From NCBI GenBank assembly GCA_023014485.1, contig JAJOZX010001859.1:740782-804781 (forward strand): DNA of 64,000 bases, read 5' to 3'. The notes beneath the pieces are model-generated. The model was not told the origin of the DNA. It did not search any database and saw only the letters and a program-made list of their open reading frames with translations. This document shows, one piece after another, positions 23,961 through 35,474 of the stretch. Position numbers and translations under genes: made by a program. Position 1 is the stretch's first letter, and each line of letters begins with the position of its first letter. This stretch comes from Bathynomus jamesi (taxonomy: Eukaryota; Arthropoda; Malacostraca; Isopoda; Cirolanidae).

Positions 23961-23966
23961 CGTTTA

Positions 23967-24935
23967 TCCATCGATTTCAGTTTCGACTCAAGTTTTTAAT
24001 TTTTTTTCGATTTGAGTTTATTTTTCGATTCAAGTTTTATATTTTTCGTTTCGAGTGAATTTAAATTTCAATTCCAGTTTTTTTTTCAGATTTCTTTAAG
24101 AATTTCTGTGTACTATTTATATCATTTTTTGGGGTGTTCTCTATTGACAAATTCAGATTTAATTTTATATTTGTATTTGCATTGGATTTCTGTTTTCCAA
24201 AGACAGAATTTGCCTTAGTAACTATCTTTACTTTTGCATGATTAAACATGTAAGCATCTATAGCCAACTGAATCAGCACGAAACACTCATCTTTTTTTTT
24301 TTTTTACTTATTCGCTTCATTTCTTTCACATAAAGTTTTATTTAACAAAAACTTTCAATTCGAAATGTTTTATTAATTCGTATACTTTTTAAATTTTAAA
24401 GCACACTACATGTATAAAATATATAAATAATAGTATTAGAAAAGGAAATAAAACAATTAAATGCACCTCTGTTTATTATATACAAAATACAAATACCTTG
24501 TAAACTCACATGTTAAATAAAATTAGATCGAACATTTAAAATATTATCAATGTTTTGGGCAAACAAATTGTTTCTTTGAGGACTTAAAATCAATCTGAAA
24601 AGGGAAAAAAGCCGTTCCACATCGAATTAAAGGATAAATGGATATTTTAAATCCATACAAATGTTAAGTTGCAGAAAAAGGAAAATAATTCGTTATTTAT
24701 ATTTTTTTGCAATCCAAATGCTCTTCAAAACTGAAACGCAAAACTGTTATTTTTAATCTATTCGAATTCAGATTTCAGTGTTTGATTGGTTTTCAATTTC
24801 AGTTCGAATTTCGATTTTAGTTGTCAGAATTTTTTTCAGTTTGAGTTTTTTCGATTTGAGTTCATAAAATAATATCGGTTTTAGCAGTTTATCGATTCCA
24901 GTTCGATTCAGTTTTCCATCCCTGGTATACGGACA
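23967..24935. other. T-rich region with repeated CGATTTGAGTTT motifs
   Basis: TTTCGATTTGAGT-like motifs cluster at 23967-24070 and again at 24790-24910. The right side ends GTTTTCCATCCCTGG, which resembles the reverse of a hAT terminus (CAGGGATGGAAAAC), but no matching left terminus was found. No gene. Confidence 0.4.
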
Positions 24936-25175
24936 TTTTTGCCTGTATACCATACCTAATTTTAGTTTGCAGTGACAACCAATTTGCGCAGTAGTAATTT
25001 CAATTTGTGCAGTGATAAATTAAAAATCTGTGCAGTGATAAATTAGGTTCTATATTCGATATAGAACCCAATGTATCACTGTACAGATTTTCAATTTATC
25101 ATTGCACAAATTGAAATTATTACTGCACAAATTGGTGATCACTGTTCACTAAAATTAGATATGCTGTATACAAAA
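24936..25175. repeat. Large palindrome (foldback element)
   Basis: Arms of about 110 bp run inward from TTTTGCCTGTATACC / GTATACAAAAC, through CAATTTGTGCAGTGATAAATT and its complement, to the centre TCTATATTCGATATAGAA near 25057. No ORF and no clear target duplication. Confidence 0.8.
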
Positions 25176-25209
25176 CTTTTCCTGTGTAAAGGTAATATTA
25201 AACATTGAC

Positions 25210-25210
<1 letters not shown>

Positions 25211-25266
<56 letters not shown>

Positions 25267-25292
25267 GAGAGAGAGAGAGAGAGAGAGAGAGC
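25211..25292. repeat. TA then GA microsatellite
   Basis: (TA)n then (GA)n. Confidence 0.95.
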
Positions 25293-25469
25293 TTCTTAGA
25301 TAGGGAGCGTTAAAGTGACATGCGCTGTCGCCACACGACTTTTTATATGATGGTTAATACGCTATTTTTACCTCAAGAAACTGTTCGACTTTATGTATAT
25401 ATATTGGGGTATTTAGTTTATTAATCAACCAAAAGAAATGCAAATAAAAAACTAAATAACTATTTCAGA

Positions 25470-25961
25470 GATGCACGAAACTTTGTGATATGTGATATGC
25501 ACAATCGTGCACGTCAAAGCATGTTGCTGGGCACAGACTGACACCTCTGACTAATACTGGCAATGATGTTAATAATATTTTGTTGCTCTTCCAGACTGTA
25601 GGGATTGTTTGCGTAGACCTAGTCTTTAATATAGTCCCATAAGAAGTAATCTGTTGATGATAAATTACGTGAATGTGGAGGCCATAATCCCTTAGAAATT
25701 ATGCGATCACCGAAAATGAATTCCAACTCTGCCATTGTCTGGCGAGACGTGTGGTCCGTTGCACTGTGTTGTTGGAACTAGCCATTATGGATTTCATTCT
25801 CTGATAGACAGCCCAAGAACTCGTGTAAGATATTAATGTAACTCCTCTACGTAATCGTGTTGTGGAAAGAGATGGGTCTTGCAATCTGAAATTTCGAAAG
25901 GGCATACCACACTCCCATCTTCTCGGAATGAAAGGGGGGTTTCATGAATGATGTGTAGATT
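25470..25961 (-). pseudogene. Mariner-like transposase, C-terminal half (split by PLE 2)
   Basis: Minus strand: VWYALSKFQIARPISFHNTI, INILHEFLGCLSENEI, the second catalytic region reading QQHSATDHTSRQTM (Asp changed to His), then GLWPPHSRNLSSTDYFLWDYIKD. I count 38 residues between the second and third positions, so it differs from the DD41D elements nearby. The N-terminal half lies at 27536-27975, on the other side of a PLE. Confidence 0.75.
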
Positions 25962-25973
25962 ATCTGTGGACGA
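25962..25973. repeat. Target duplication of PLE 2, left
   Basis: ATCTGTGGACGA, matching ATCTATGGACGA at 27524-27535 with one mismatch. Confidence 0.7.
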
Positions 25974-27523
25974 GTCGAGTTGATAGGTTTGTTTCTTGGA
26001 AACTGCAAACGCAGAATAAAAAGGAAAACCAAGGAAACAACATACAGCATGACTTTAATACAATTCCGCTGTTTCGAGGATACAACCCTCATCATCAAGG
26101 CAAGTTCTAAAATTATAAACAAATAAAAGATAAGTAAAGATTAAAACAATTACAAAATAAAACTCGCATTAAAACGTTCAAAGAAACAGGAGAGTTATGA
26201 TTTAAGTTTAAAATTATAAATAGACTCTAGTCTTACAGTGCGAGCAATCAAATTTACAAACGCATGATGAGCATAAAAGGGGAGGGAATTTATCTTAACC
26301 AAAGTAAGATCCTATACTGGAAGCATTTACAAAAGCAAGTGTAAATTAATTTGGGGAAAAAAAATTCTTAGGGCTGCAGACAGGTATTTCTCAATCTAGT
26401 CACTAACAACGCCGTAGTAATGAAAAGTAAGGTAACAGTTATCTTCAGGAACATTATAAACAGATAACTTAGGTCGATAAATATTGTCAAGGAATTTAGA
26501 AGTAAAAGAGTTAATTAAATATTCAAATTCATTATGTAGATTAATATAGGATGAACATAAATGATATGATCTGTAAATAAGAGTCCGAATGGAGTTAACT
26601 TTGAACATAAAAGACGTTTAAGCAAAATAACTCGTACCCAAACCTGTAAAAGTTGATTTGTAAAATAATGAGGAGAAAATGAACCATTCAACTTCTCAAC
26701 AGACAAATCCAAAAAAGAGAGGATGTTGTTGTTCTCTGAATCGATGGTAAATTTAATGTTAGAATGCTGTGTATTAAGATAATTTAAGAACTTCTTGGCA
26801 TGTGATGGACATCGAAAGAGGGTGAAGGTATCATCCACATATCTTCGGTAAAAGACTGGGAGAAAATTATGAGGACAGGTATCAAGGACCCGTTCTTCAA
26901 AATGACACATGAAAATATTTGCCAGTGTAGAACCAAAATGGAAACCCATAGCAACACCTTCAGTTTGTTTATAAAGTTGATTATTTATTAAATAAGAACT
27001 AGAAACAGACAAGTCAAAAGATTTCCTAAAATGTATCCTAGTAAAACTATGAACAATCTCACAAGAAAAGTTTGTTAGCACAAAAGTCAATGGTTTCGTG
27101 TAATGGTATATTTGTAAACAATGATTTAACGTCATAACTACTATAAAACATTATTAGAATTCAGACGATTAATTTCATGAGCAAAACAAGTTTTTACCGA
27201 GTAATCGTTGGTAGTAGTTTGGGTCAAAATAGGAACGAGGAAATTGGCCAAAGGATAAGTAGGAAAATTATAGGCCGCAAGAATAGGTCTAATTGGCATA
27301 TCCCTTTTACAGACTTTAGAGAAGTCCTAAAGAATACCAGGAGTAGAACAAATAATAAAAAGGTTATTGTTGTCAATTTCGTTTAAATGACCATCTGATT
27401 TTAAGTGACGTAAGAACCTATTAATTTTATCCTCAGTTCGCAAAATAACAGACAAAATGGATTCTTTAACTTGGCGAAATTTATCAGTATCGGAAAAAAT
27501 ATTTAGGACTTTGTACATATATA
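25974..27523 (-). mobile_element. Penelope-like element 2
   Basis: Inserted inside a mariner transposase and bordered by a 12-bp near-perfect direct repeat (25962-25973, 27524-27535). The minus strand encodes PLE RT from the N-terminal part to the region after YVDD. The 3' end (25974-26110) has a stem-loop sequence with GATGATGA and CGAAAC. The GIY-YIG domain is missing, so the element is internally deleted. Confidence 0.8.
26396..27500 (-). pseudogene. PLE 2 reverse transcriptase
   Basis: N-terminal block FSDTDKFRQVKESILSVILRTEDKINRFLRHL (27327-27500) as in PLE proteins, then a degenerate stretch with NFPTYPLANFLVPIL. The open frame 26515-27135 has SFTRIHFRKSFDLSVSSSYL, YKQTEGVAMG, RRYVDDTF (active site, about 26850) and ILSFLDLSVEKLNG. 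The thumb region with RTLIYRSYHLCSSY and VYNVPEDNCYL follows in 26396-26608. Frame breaks separate the blocks. The long motif quoted first is split here only by position, not altered. Confidence 0.82.
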
Positions 27524-27535
27524 ATCTATGGACGA

Positions 27536-27975
27536 TATACACGTGTTTTGTGCATTCATACATCCGATGAGATCAAACCATGCCACATTCGAGATGAATA
27601 TAACATTCAAGATGTGAGGCTGCTGTTCCACAATTTGAATAAACTATTGACAATAATACGCAAGCCGCCTTTCACTGTCTGATGGGCTCAGTTCCTGCAC
27701 CACATGCACTTTATACGGGTGCAACGTTAATTGTTTCACTGCTTTGGCACAACTTTCCAATGCCATTCGTGCTTGCTGTGACAGTTTGCAGGGAGTCTTA
27801 GAAAAGCTGCGTTGCATTATGTCCTGCACGTTACGTTGCTCCATAACACTGGCTGCTTTCCGGAACCGTTGAACGATCGTCCATATCCCAAGTATGATAG
27901 GAACATTTCCCGCTCCAAAACTTTCACTGAGTTCACGCTGCCACTGTTTGAAGGATACGACTTTCACGTAAGTTT
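27536..27975 (-). pseudogene. Mariner-like transposase, N-terminal half (split by PLE 2)
   Basis: The minus-strand open frame 27644-27967 begins MKVVSFKQWQREL and includes NVPIILGIWTIVQRF and PYKVHVVQELSPSDSERRL, the helix-turn-helix and linker of Tc1/mariner proteins. The first catalytic region at about 27575 reads NVAWFDLIGCMNAQNT, with the Asp replaced by Asn. Continuation is at 25470-25961. Confidence 0.75.
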
Positions 27976-27989
27976 CATGAACGAATACA

Positions 27990-28415
27990 CCAGGTTGTTA
28001 TTAACTTTTCCTGTCTCTTCGCCGCAATGTTGCCTCACTCTCTCTTTACTATCGCTATTTTAACGGACACTACTCTTCTGAACTCTAATCGCATGCCTCC
28101 TCCTTTAAGGAGAGCACGCAGTACCAAACTTTCTACACATCCTCATTCCTTTTGTCCAACTCTCTCACCGTCTAACGCAAGAGTTAATCGATATTTTCAA
28201 TCTTTCATCTACTCAACCGGTCAACTCTGGAACAATCTTCTTCAATCCACCTTTCCCCCTGTCTATGACCTCCAATCTTTCAAACGCAGTGTGTCCAGGC
28301 ATCTGGAAAACCCTGGACCTTGATTTTGGCTCTCTTCTTCTTCTATTGGGAGGGGGGGGGGTGCGCTCTTGCGGGCATTGGCCCTTTGCCCCTCCTTCCT
28401 GCATAAAAAAAAGAG
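27990..28415 (+). mobile_element. LINE family X, 3' end, copy 1
   Basis: The open frame 28027-28323 ends NRYFQSFIYSTGQLWNNL..FKRSVSRHLENPG and a stop, a typical LINE ORF2 C-terminus. A GC-rich 3' UTR with TTGCGGGCATTGGCCC follows, ending in CATAAAAAAAAG. Minus-strand copies are at 36716-37005 and at 47232-47334 plus 52495-52610. Confidence 0.7.
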
Positions 28416-28513
28416 ACGAATGATCATCATCCGCTTATCCGAGTCTGGAGGACCGGGTTCGAGTCCCGGTGAGGGATAAATTTTGCACATGCAAAAGTGC
28501 TCGGTTATGCGTT
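28416..28513 (+). repeat. tRNA-like box B fragment
   Basis: GGGTTCGAGTCCCGG at about 28453-28467 is a perfect box B, but no tRNA body surrounds it; likely a SINE remnant. Confidence 0.4.
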
Positions 28514-29534
28514 TGAAATGAAATAAAATGAAAAGAAATGAAAAGGTTTATTGGCAGACTATAGTCCATATGACAAATATTATTAATACAATGACAGTTC
28601 ATATACTAAGGATAGAAATATACACAATTGATTAGAATAATACTGTAATGTCGAGGTTAAGTGGAGCTACAGACAGACGTTTTCGTACCAAAAATTCCAT
28701 AGCTTAGACTGCAGAGATTCTGAAACTGGGGGTAATTTGGGTATTTCCGGGGGTAATGGAGCAATTCTCAATATGGTAAAAATTTCAACATTAATGTCCG
28801 AGTCACGAAAGAGACGATTAACCCTTTGAGGACCATGGTCAAGTATACTCGATTTCTAAAAATTGTTAATTCAGGACCATGATCGAGTATACTAAACAAT
28901 CTGCAAAACAAATTCCTTTCAAAGCGTTTCAAAGTTTCAAAGTAATTTCAGTTATTTTCAGTAATTAATTTTTCCACTTTCTTTACAACTTCGGCATTGC
29001 AAGTTTGTGTGGGGTAATGAGATTAGTTGAGATCAGGAAAAGGGGTAACGGAGTCAAAAAGTTTAAGAACCACTGGCTTAGAGGATAAACGGCAGGACTC
29101 ATGGATAGCTTGGATAATCGGGTTGGTTGATTTTTTAATTCTTTGCATTAGATTGTATTGAGCACGTCTTGTTACCTCGGGAAGCTCGGGACATTGCGGG
29201 TAGCAAACATTTGCAAAGCTGAGCATCTCGGGGATAATTTATGTAAGAGTCGAAAAGACCTGTTGTACAGCAAATTTAGGGTTCTGCCAGAACCTTTTTT
29301 TATAATTCACCCACAGTTGCTGTCCGTATATATTACTGCAGAAAGTATGAAAGAGAGTGTCTTTAGCTTCACTTGTACAAAATCGAAAGTTCCTTATTGT
29401 CATATTCGCTTTAACACACAGGCTTCGAGATTGTTTTCTTATATCCGAGTCATCACTCAAGGAGCTGGTAATAGTTTGACCCAAATATTTAAACTCTTGT
29501 ACTTCCTCAATTACTTCACCATTCATTTTAAACA
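28514..29534 (-). mobile_element. CR1/L2-like LINE, copy C (3' fragment)
   Basis: Aligns with copies A and B from the KYLGQTITSSLSDDSDIRKQ region (29239-29530) to the 3' tail (CATTTT-type repeats at 28514-28540). 5' truncated at a TA tract. Contains a hAT-type insertion (28712-29075). The coding remnant has NFRFCTSEAKDTLF and RRAQYNLMQRIKKSTNPII. Confidence 0.85.
28712..29075. mobile_element. hAT-type MITE in LINE C
   Basis: Left terminus CAGAGATTCTGAAACTGG and right terminus AGTTTAAGAACCACTG are imperfect inverted repeats of the CAGNGGTTCTCAAACT hAT type. The right flank is GCTTAGAG and the left flank GCTTAGAC plus two bases. The interior differs from the MITE in copy A, though both lie at the same LINE position. 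It contains an internal TTAACCCTTTGAGG stretch. Confidence 0.65.

Positions 29535-29582
<48 letters not shown>
29535..29582. repeat. TA microsatellite
   Basis: (TA)n, target of the adjacent mariner. Confidence 0.95.
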
Positions 29583-30974
29583 ATGGGTGATCCAGATAAA
29601 TGGGACCCATAAAAAAAAAGCCAAATATTCTTAATATTTAATTCCTTTCATAAAAACTATATATCATTCGAAAGAGTAGAGTTACAAGTTTATTATGAAA
29701 TATATATTTTTTTAAATGACTCCTTTCAAATGTGCTCCATTAGTTGCCAAGCATTCCAGTGTTCTCGCTTGTAAGTTCTGCATCACTTTTGCAAGAGTGT
29801 GCGGTGGTATGGCTTGTATCTCATTTGTGATGGCGGCCTTCAATTCTTGCAAGGTCGTTGGGTTATTTCTGTAGACCCTACTCTTTAAATATCCCAGAGA
29901 TAATAATCTAAGGGAGAAAAATCCGGAGACCTTGCGGGCCATTCAACGTCTCCAAATCTTGAGATTAACTCTCCTGGAAACGTTTGACGCAAAACTGCCA
30001 TGCAGTTCCTCGTGGTATGGCAGGTAGCTCCGTCTTGTTGGAACCAGTGGTTTTCTAGACAAAGATCTCTTAATTTAGGAATAAGGAAATCGGTCAACAT
30101 TTTCTCGTAGCGATCACCATTTACAGTGACCGTGTTTCCGGTGGAATCCTCGAAAAAGTACGGCCCTATGATCTGAGATGCAGTAAGACCACACCAAACA
30201 GTTACACGCTGACTATGCAACGGGACTTCAGTAATATTCAATGGATTTTCTGTTGCCCAGAAACGACAATTTTGTTTGTTTACAGTTCCATTCAAGTGAA
30301 AATGGGCTTCGTCTGACATAATCAAAGTTGCTAGAAAATTGGTGGTGTCATTTACCTTCTGTTGGATCCATTGACAGAATTGTCGTCTTCGTGCGAAATC
30401 TCCATTGTTTAGTTGTTGCACTGTTTGAATTTTATATGGAAAGAGCACTAAATTTTGTTTGAATATACGGTGTGTTGGTCCATATCCAACTCCTAACAGC
30501 TGAGAAGCACGTCTGATGCTTATGTTAGGATTATCCTGTACAATTTCATGAGTTCTGTTAATGATCTCGTCTATCCTTGCTGTGCGCACTCTTCCAGTTG
30601 GTTTTCTTTTTCCAATGCTGCCAGTTAGGGAAAAATTTCTGACACACCGACGGATTACTTTCTTAGAAGGTGATTTTGACATCTGAAAATTTGTCTTGAA
30701 AGATCTTTGAGCTGAAACTACACTTCTTCCATGCTCATAATATTGCTCAGTTATGAAACGCAGCTGTTCCACAGTCCATGCAGTCATCTTGAAGGGTTAG
30801 TTTTAACTAACACTTTTATTTTGTTTTGTATCTTATCTTGTCTTGTATTGTCAAAACACAATCCTGTACAAACTTGTAACTATCCTCTTTCGAATGATGC
30901 GTATGATTTTATAAAAGGACTTATACTTTAAGAGTTACAGGGGTTTCTTTTGGGTCCCATTTCGATGGATCACC

Positions 30975-30977
<3 letters not shown>
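29583..30977 (-). mobile_element. Near-complete DD41D Tc1/mariner
   Basis: Flanked by TA (29581-29582, 30978-30979). The 25-bp terminal repeats GGGTGATCCA..AAATGGGACCCA differ at three positions. Length 1395 bp. The single gene fills the minus strand. Confidence 0.9.
29712..30787 (-). pseudogene. DD41D transposase (one visible frameshift)
   Basis: The frame starts MTAWTVEQLRFITEQYYEHG at 30787, with an N-terminal helix-turn-helix region, then a second DNA-binding helix (NISIRRASQLLGVGYGPTH). Catalytic Asp 1 is in IMSDEAHFHLNG, Asp 2 in WFQQDGATCH and Asp 3 in SPDFSPLDYYLW, with 41 residues between the last two. After YYLW the frame breaks at a GGG where related proteins need one more G (expected WGYLKSRVY). 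The C-terminus continues in the next frame (29712-29942). Total about 355 residues, normal for the family. It may be functional elsewhere or a sequencing slip here. Confidence 0.88.

Positions 30978-30978
<1 letters not shown>

Positions 30979-31010
<32 letters not shown>
30979..31010. repeat. TA microsatellite
   Basis: (TA)n, the right flank of the mariner. Confidence 0.95.
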
Positions 31011-31113
31011 CAGTATTAAATAAATGAATAAAGACAAAAGGAATGAATAATATACAAATAAAAATTTTCATGTTGGAAAGAATTGGTTTGTGCCCCGAGC
31101 ATTGATAAGAAAG

Positions 31114-31580
31114 TGTTGGTTTACGTCGTCGTCGTCGTCGGCCTAGGCAAGCTACGGCTTGGGACCGTAGCGCATCTATCCGGTATAGGTTAACCTGGAT
31201 GATGTAGCCATAAGCACTGCCGCTAGTTAAGTGCCAACCAGTGATTATCTCACTAGCCGTATTGAGTCCGTTAGGCGAAACTGCGACAGTACCAAAGGTG
31301 GAAAATATAACCTTTGGTTTTCTATTATTTATTTGTAAAATGGACATGGTATTAGATTAAAATAAATATTTGAATATAAATAATTAACTGACAATTGTGA
31401 TATATAATTAATTATGTTTACATACAATAAAATAATATAGTATACATAAAATTAGTATTAATGTGGTTCACAATTGAATTATAATGGGGTAACTAATTTA
31501 AAATGAATTTATACTATTTCGAAATTCAAGACGGTAAAATTAACATTTAACTTGAAACTAAAATAAGAGTATTCACTACA
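31114..31580 (-). repeat. 3' LTR of gypsy copy 2
   Basis: TG...CA boundaries on the minus strand (TGTAGTGAAT ... ACCAACA). Aligns base for base with the 5' LTR apart from a missing T near 31117. Confidence 0.95.
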
Positions 31581-34500
31581 CACTCCCCCACCAGAGAGGA
31601 AGTTCAAAGAGTTCCGAACGACACAGATTTCGCTGGACCTTTTTGGTAGCTACATGTACCTCGCTTAAGGTTGATTCCAAAAACGCAGGCTTAAGACGAT
31701 CGATAGAAACCTTGTCGACCTTGGAACCGCGCTGGATGAGAAATGATTTGCGCGTACGTCGGAGAACTTCATAGGGTCCGTCATATGGACATTGGAGAGG
31801 CCGTTTTGGGACAGGTACACGAACGAAAACGTGGGTGCAAGACTGGAGGGCTGGGGAAACAAAGATGTTCTGTTGGCTAGTCAATCGAGGGGGAACAGGC
31901 TGAAGGGACTGCATGTGAGAGGAAAGTGTTGGGCGAATTCCGTAGGATCACATGACTTATCCCCTGCAGTGAAGTAGCCACCTGGTAGCCGCAGTGTTGT
32001 TCCATAGACTAGTTCAGCCGCTGTAGTCTTCAGATCACTCTTAAATGCAGAGCGAATACCAAGCAACACGAGTGGAAGCTTATCCATCCAATGGGAGTCT
32101 TCGTGACACATAAGGGATGACTTCAGCTGGCGATGGAAGCGTTCGACGAGGCCGTTAGCTTGCGGATGATACGCACAGGTATGCGCATGTACTGTACCCA
32201 ACAAGCTGGTAAACTTCTTCCAAAGCGAAGACTCAAATTGGCGACCTTGGTCAGTGATGACTTTTGTCGGCAATCCAAATCTTGATACCCATCCATGAAG
32301 AAAGGCTCTTGCAACAGTGTCCGCTTGGATATCAGGAAGTGGGATGGCTTCAGGCCATCTGGAAAAGCGGTCGAGACAGGTGAGCAGATAACGTTGGCCT
32401 TGAATCACTGGAAGAGGGCCAACAATGTCTACATGAATTACCTCAAATCGCTGGGATGGGGGCGGAAATGCGTCAAAGGGGGACCTGGTGTGCCTTTGGA
32501 CTTTGGCACGCTGGCAGGCAAGGCACGTTTTGGTCCAATGTTTGACATCCTTCCGCATCGAGGGCCAAACAAAGCGAGAGGTAACCAGGTGTTGCGAAGC
32601 ACGGATACCAGGATGGGAGGGCTTATGAAGATCCGTGAAGACTGCTTGTCTGTGACATGGAGGGACATAAGGGCGAATAGCAGCTGTTGATACGTCGCAA
32701 TAGAGGGGCACAGACAATCCTGGCATACTCATTTTCTTGAGAGAAAGTGAGTGAGTGGAGTCTTCTCTGAGCAGGTCTTGTAGTTCCGTATCCTTATCTT
32801 GATCCTGTGCAATAGCATTCCACAGTGTAGAGCTGAGGGTAACAGAAGTAATCTCTATTCTTGAAAGTGCATCCGCTGGAGTGTTCAAGACACCTTTGAT
32901 GTGGCGGATATCTGTGGTAAATTGCGAGATATAATCGAGTTGCCTGATGACTCTGGGAGAGTGGTTACAGCTGTTTTTATTGAAGACAGTGATCAAAGGT
33001 TTGTGGTCGGTAAAAACACAAAACTCCCGGCCTTCAAGGAAATGTTGAAAATGCTTCACGTTTAAGTAAATAGCAAGAAGTTCACGTCCGAAAGCACTAT
33101 AACGCGTTTGGGCTGGCTGCAGCTTTTTCGAGTAAAACGCGATGGGTGCTTGTTGACCGTTAATGGTTTGTTCCAACACTCCACCGATCGCAACATCTGA
33201 GGCATCGACCGTCAGAGTTAGGGGGGCATCACTGATAGGAAATGACAGAGACAATGCACTATTGATAGCATTTTTGGCATTGTCGAACGCCTGTAAACTA
33301 TCGCTACACCATACCAATTTCGTTACCTTGCGTTTTGGTGTGATCATAGCGTGTAGAGGAGCAAGAACACTGGCACAGTTTTTAATGAACTTGTGGTAAT
33401 AATTTACCAAACCTAGAAACCGACGTAACTCACGCTGATTATTTGGCATAGGGTAATTTTTTATCACTTCACACTTGTCCTGAAGGGGGGTAATTCCGTG
33501 CTGCGAAATCGTGTGACCAAGAAATTCCAAGGTTGGCTGTGCAAACACACACTTAGATGCATTAATAGTAACACCATTGTTCTAAGCGTTGAAAGAGGAG
33601 TGAAAGATGTTCCTTATGTTCTTCTTCCGTGAGCTGGCCACAAGCAAATCATCGATGTAGGCATAAACAAAGTCTAAGCCTCTGGTGACCTCATCTATAA
33701 ACCTCTGAAAGGTTTGCGCAGCATTCCGTAGCCCGAACGGCATCTTCACAAATTCGAATAACCCAAATGGTGTACAAACTGCAGTCTTGGGAATATCCGA
33801 AGGCTCTACGGAATGTGGTGGAAAGCCTTAACGAGATCTATTTTACTGAAGATAGATTTGCCGTGGAGAAGAGAAGTAAAGTCTTGGACATTTGGTACCG
33901 GATATCGGTCCGGGATGGTTGTCCAATTCAAAAACCGGTAATCCCCACATGGTCTCCAGTCTCCTGACTTCTTCTGGACCAGGTGTAGGGGAGAGGACCA
34001 ACTGCTTTTGGAAGGTCTTATTATCCCAAGATCCAGCATAAGCTGGAATTCCGATTTGGCAGCTTTCAGTTTGTCCGGGGCAAGACGTCTGGGTTTTGCA
34101 AACACAGGGGGACCTTTTGTTGTAATGTGATGGGTAATGGTGTGCTTAATGGTATCACCCATCTGCATCGGTTGAAGAATTCCTGGATATCGCTGGAAAA
34201 GGCACTGGTACATGGAATTAGGGGGAACGAGGGAAAGTGCAGAGTTCGAGGCGTCCGGAAGGGCAACCTGTTTGGCAAGAACAGAAAGCAGTGTGGCCTG
34301 GTCGCATAAGCGTCGCTTGTCAAGATCCACCAGGAGTTTGAAATGCTGGAGGAAGTCAGCGCCGATTATGGGATGCCGCACTTGAGCACAGATGAAAATC
34401 CACTTGAAGGATCGGTGAAGGCCCAAGTTTAGTTCACGCGACTGAGTACCGTACGTGGGTATGCGTGAACCGTTAGCAGCGTATAGAGGCGGAGATTCCG

Positions 34501-34675
34501 AGTGCGTATGACCAGATTTTTGAGGGAATACACTGACTGACGCTCCGGTATCAACCAAGAAATTGACACCAGAGTTCCTGTCCTTTATGAATAACAGGTT
34601 GGCAGTGCGAGTACTAGACGCCATTAGGACTCGCTGCTGGGGTTTTCCGACGAAAAATTGCAAGGGGAGATGCAC
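31576..34675 (-). pseudogene. pol: pol polyprotein of gypsy copy 2
   Basis: Protease LVDTGASVSVFP is at about 34550, then RT fingers (SSWSSPLHLVQKKSG) in the open frame 33806-34675. A frame break region (33549-33805) holds the palm with YIDDLL at about 33655. The frame 31881-33548 (555 codons) then carries RT thumb, RNase H (TVDASD at about 33208, DHKP), integrase zinc region, and core Asp/Asp/Glu (HVDIVGPL, ITDQGRQF, HPQANGLVERFH). A last break near 31900 puts the integrase C-terminus in 31576-31914. It overlaps the end of gag by about 50 bp in another frame, as in gypsy elements using frameshifting. Confidence 0.92.
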
Positions 34676-35471
34676 TTCCTAGCCTTCTTTCCAAATTTCG
34701 AGTGGTAGAAGCAGATCTTCCCGGAACTCGAACGATGCCTCTTCGTAAATCTTGACCGAGAATGGCTTCTTTGCCGTTGATTTTGTAGCAGAGAACAAAC
34801 GTGGTTGAGTCGTTGACTTAACTCTTTCACTTTCAACTCCAGTTCCGATTGTGTGTTCACGTGTTGACCGGAGCTGTGTCAATCTCCATACTTTGTCGGC
34901 AGTTTCTGCTAGTTTATCAACTGGAGTAGCAGGATCCATAGTGGCCAAGACACGCTGAGCTGATGAGGAAGTTTCTGCAAGAACAACTGCCTAAAGATGC
35001 CTTATCGAAGGTTTGTGCGCGTTCGCCTAGAGCGTACTGCATAGCCCTCAGCATTTGAGTGGGCTTACGGTCTCCAAGTTCTTCTTTTGAGATTAACTGA
35101 TGTAGTTTCTCACGCTCGGAGACAGTGGTGCGGCACAGGATGGCAGACTTCAGATCGTTGTATGGGTCCTCACTCGTGGAAGTAGATACGATGACGTCAC
35201 GGACTTCAGAGATGATGCTCGCTGGTAGAGAGGACAAAACATGATCGTATTTTGTCCTGCTAGCGGTGATCCTTCCCAAGTTGAATTGTGATTCCACTTG
35301 GTGGAACCAAATAAATGGATCACCCGGCCAGAAGACGGGGAGCTTTACGCTCAAGTGGGAGATGGCACCAGCGTCGTCAGGCATCTCTCCTATGCTTGCT
35401 GACGTACAAGCAAGACGACAAGTTCCCAACGAAGGAGTGGAGGTTGAGACGAGCGCAGGCACAGAGCGCAC
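34624..35471 (-). pseudogene. gag: gag of gypsy copy 2
   Basis: The first frame (34917-35471) encodes a capsid-like region with LPVFWPGDPFIWFHQVESQF, REKLHQLISKEELGDRKPTQ and LRAMQYAL, typical of arthropod gypsy gag. After a break, 34624-34860 carries a coiled segment, an Arg/Ser-rich linker and the nucleocapsid motif CFYHSKFGKKARKCISPC, a Cys/His zinc-knuckle variant. Gag assembles the particle and binds RNA. At least one frameshift lies near 34950. Confidence 0.82.
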
Positions 35472-35474
35472 GGG

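Larger units (their letters stand above)
20335..23966 (+). mobile_element. CR1/L2-like LINE, copy B (fullest copy)
   Basis: GC-rich ORF1 region, AAT tract, ORF2 endonuclease-RT and C-terminal domain in order on the plus strand. It aligns with copies A and C. LINE similarity stops at about 23966, inside the C-terminal coding part and six bases from the hAT target site used in copies A and C. T-rich unrelated DNA follows. Confidence 0.85.

Noticed and set aside
23967..24935. Complete hAT element
   Set aside because: The right side resembles a hAT end, but no matching left terminus or target duplication was found.
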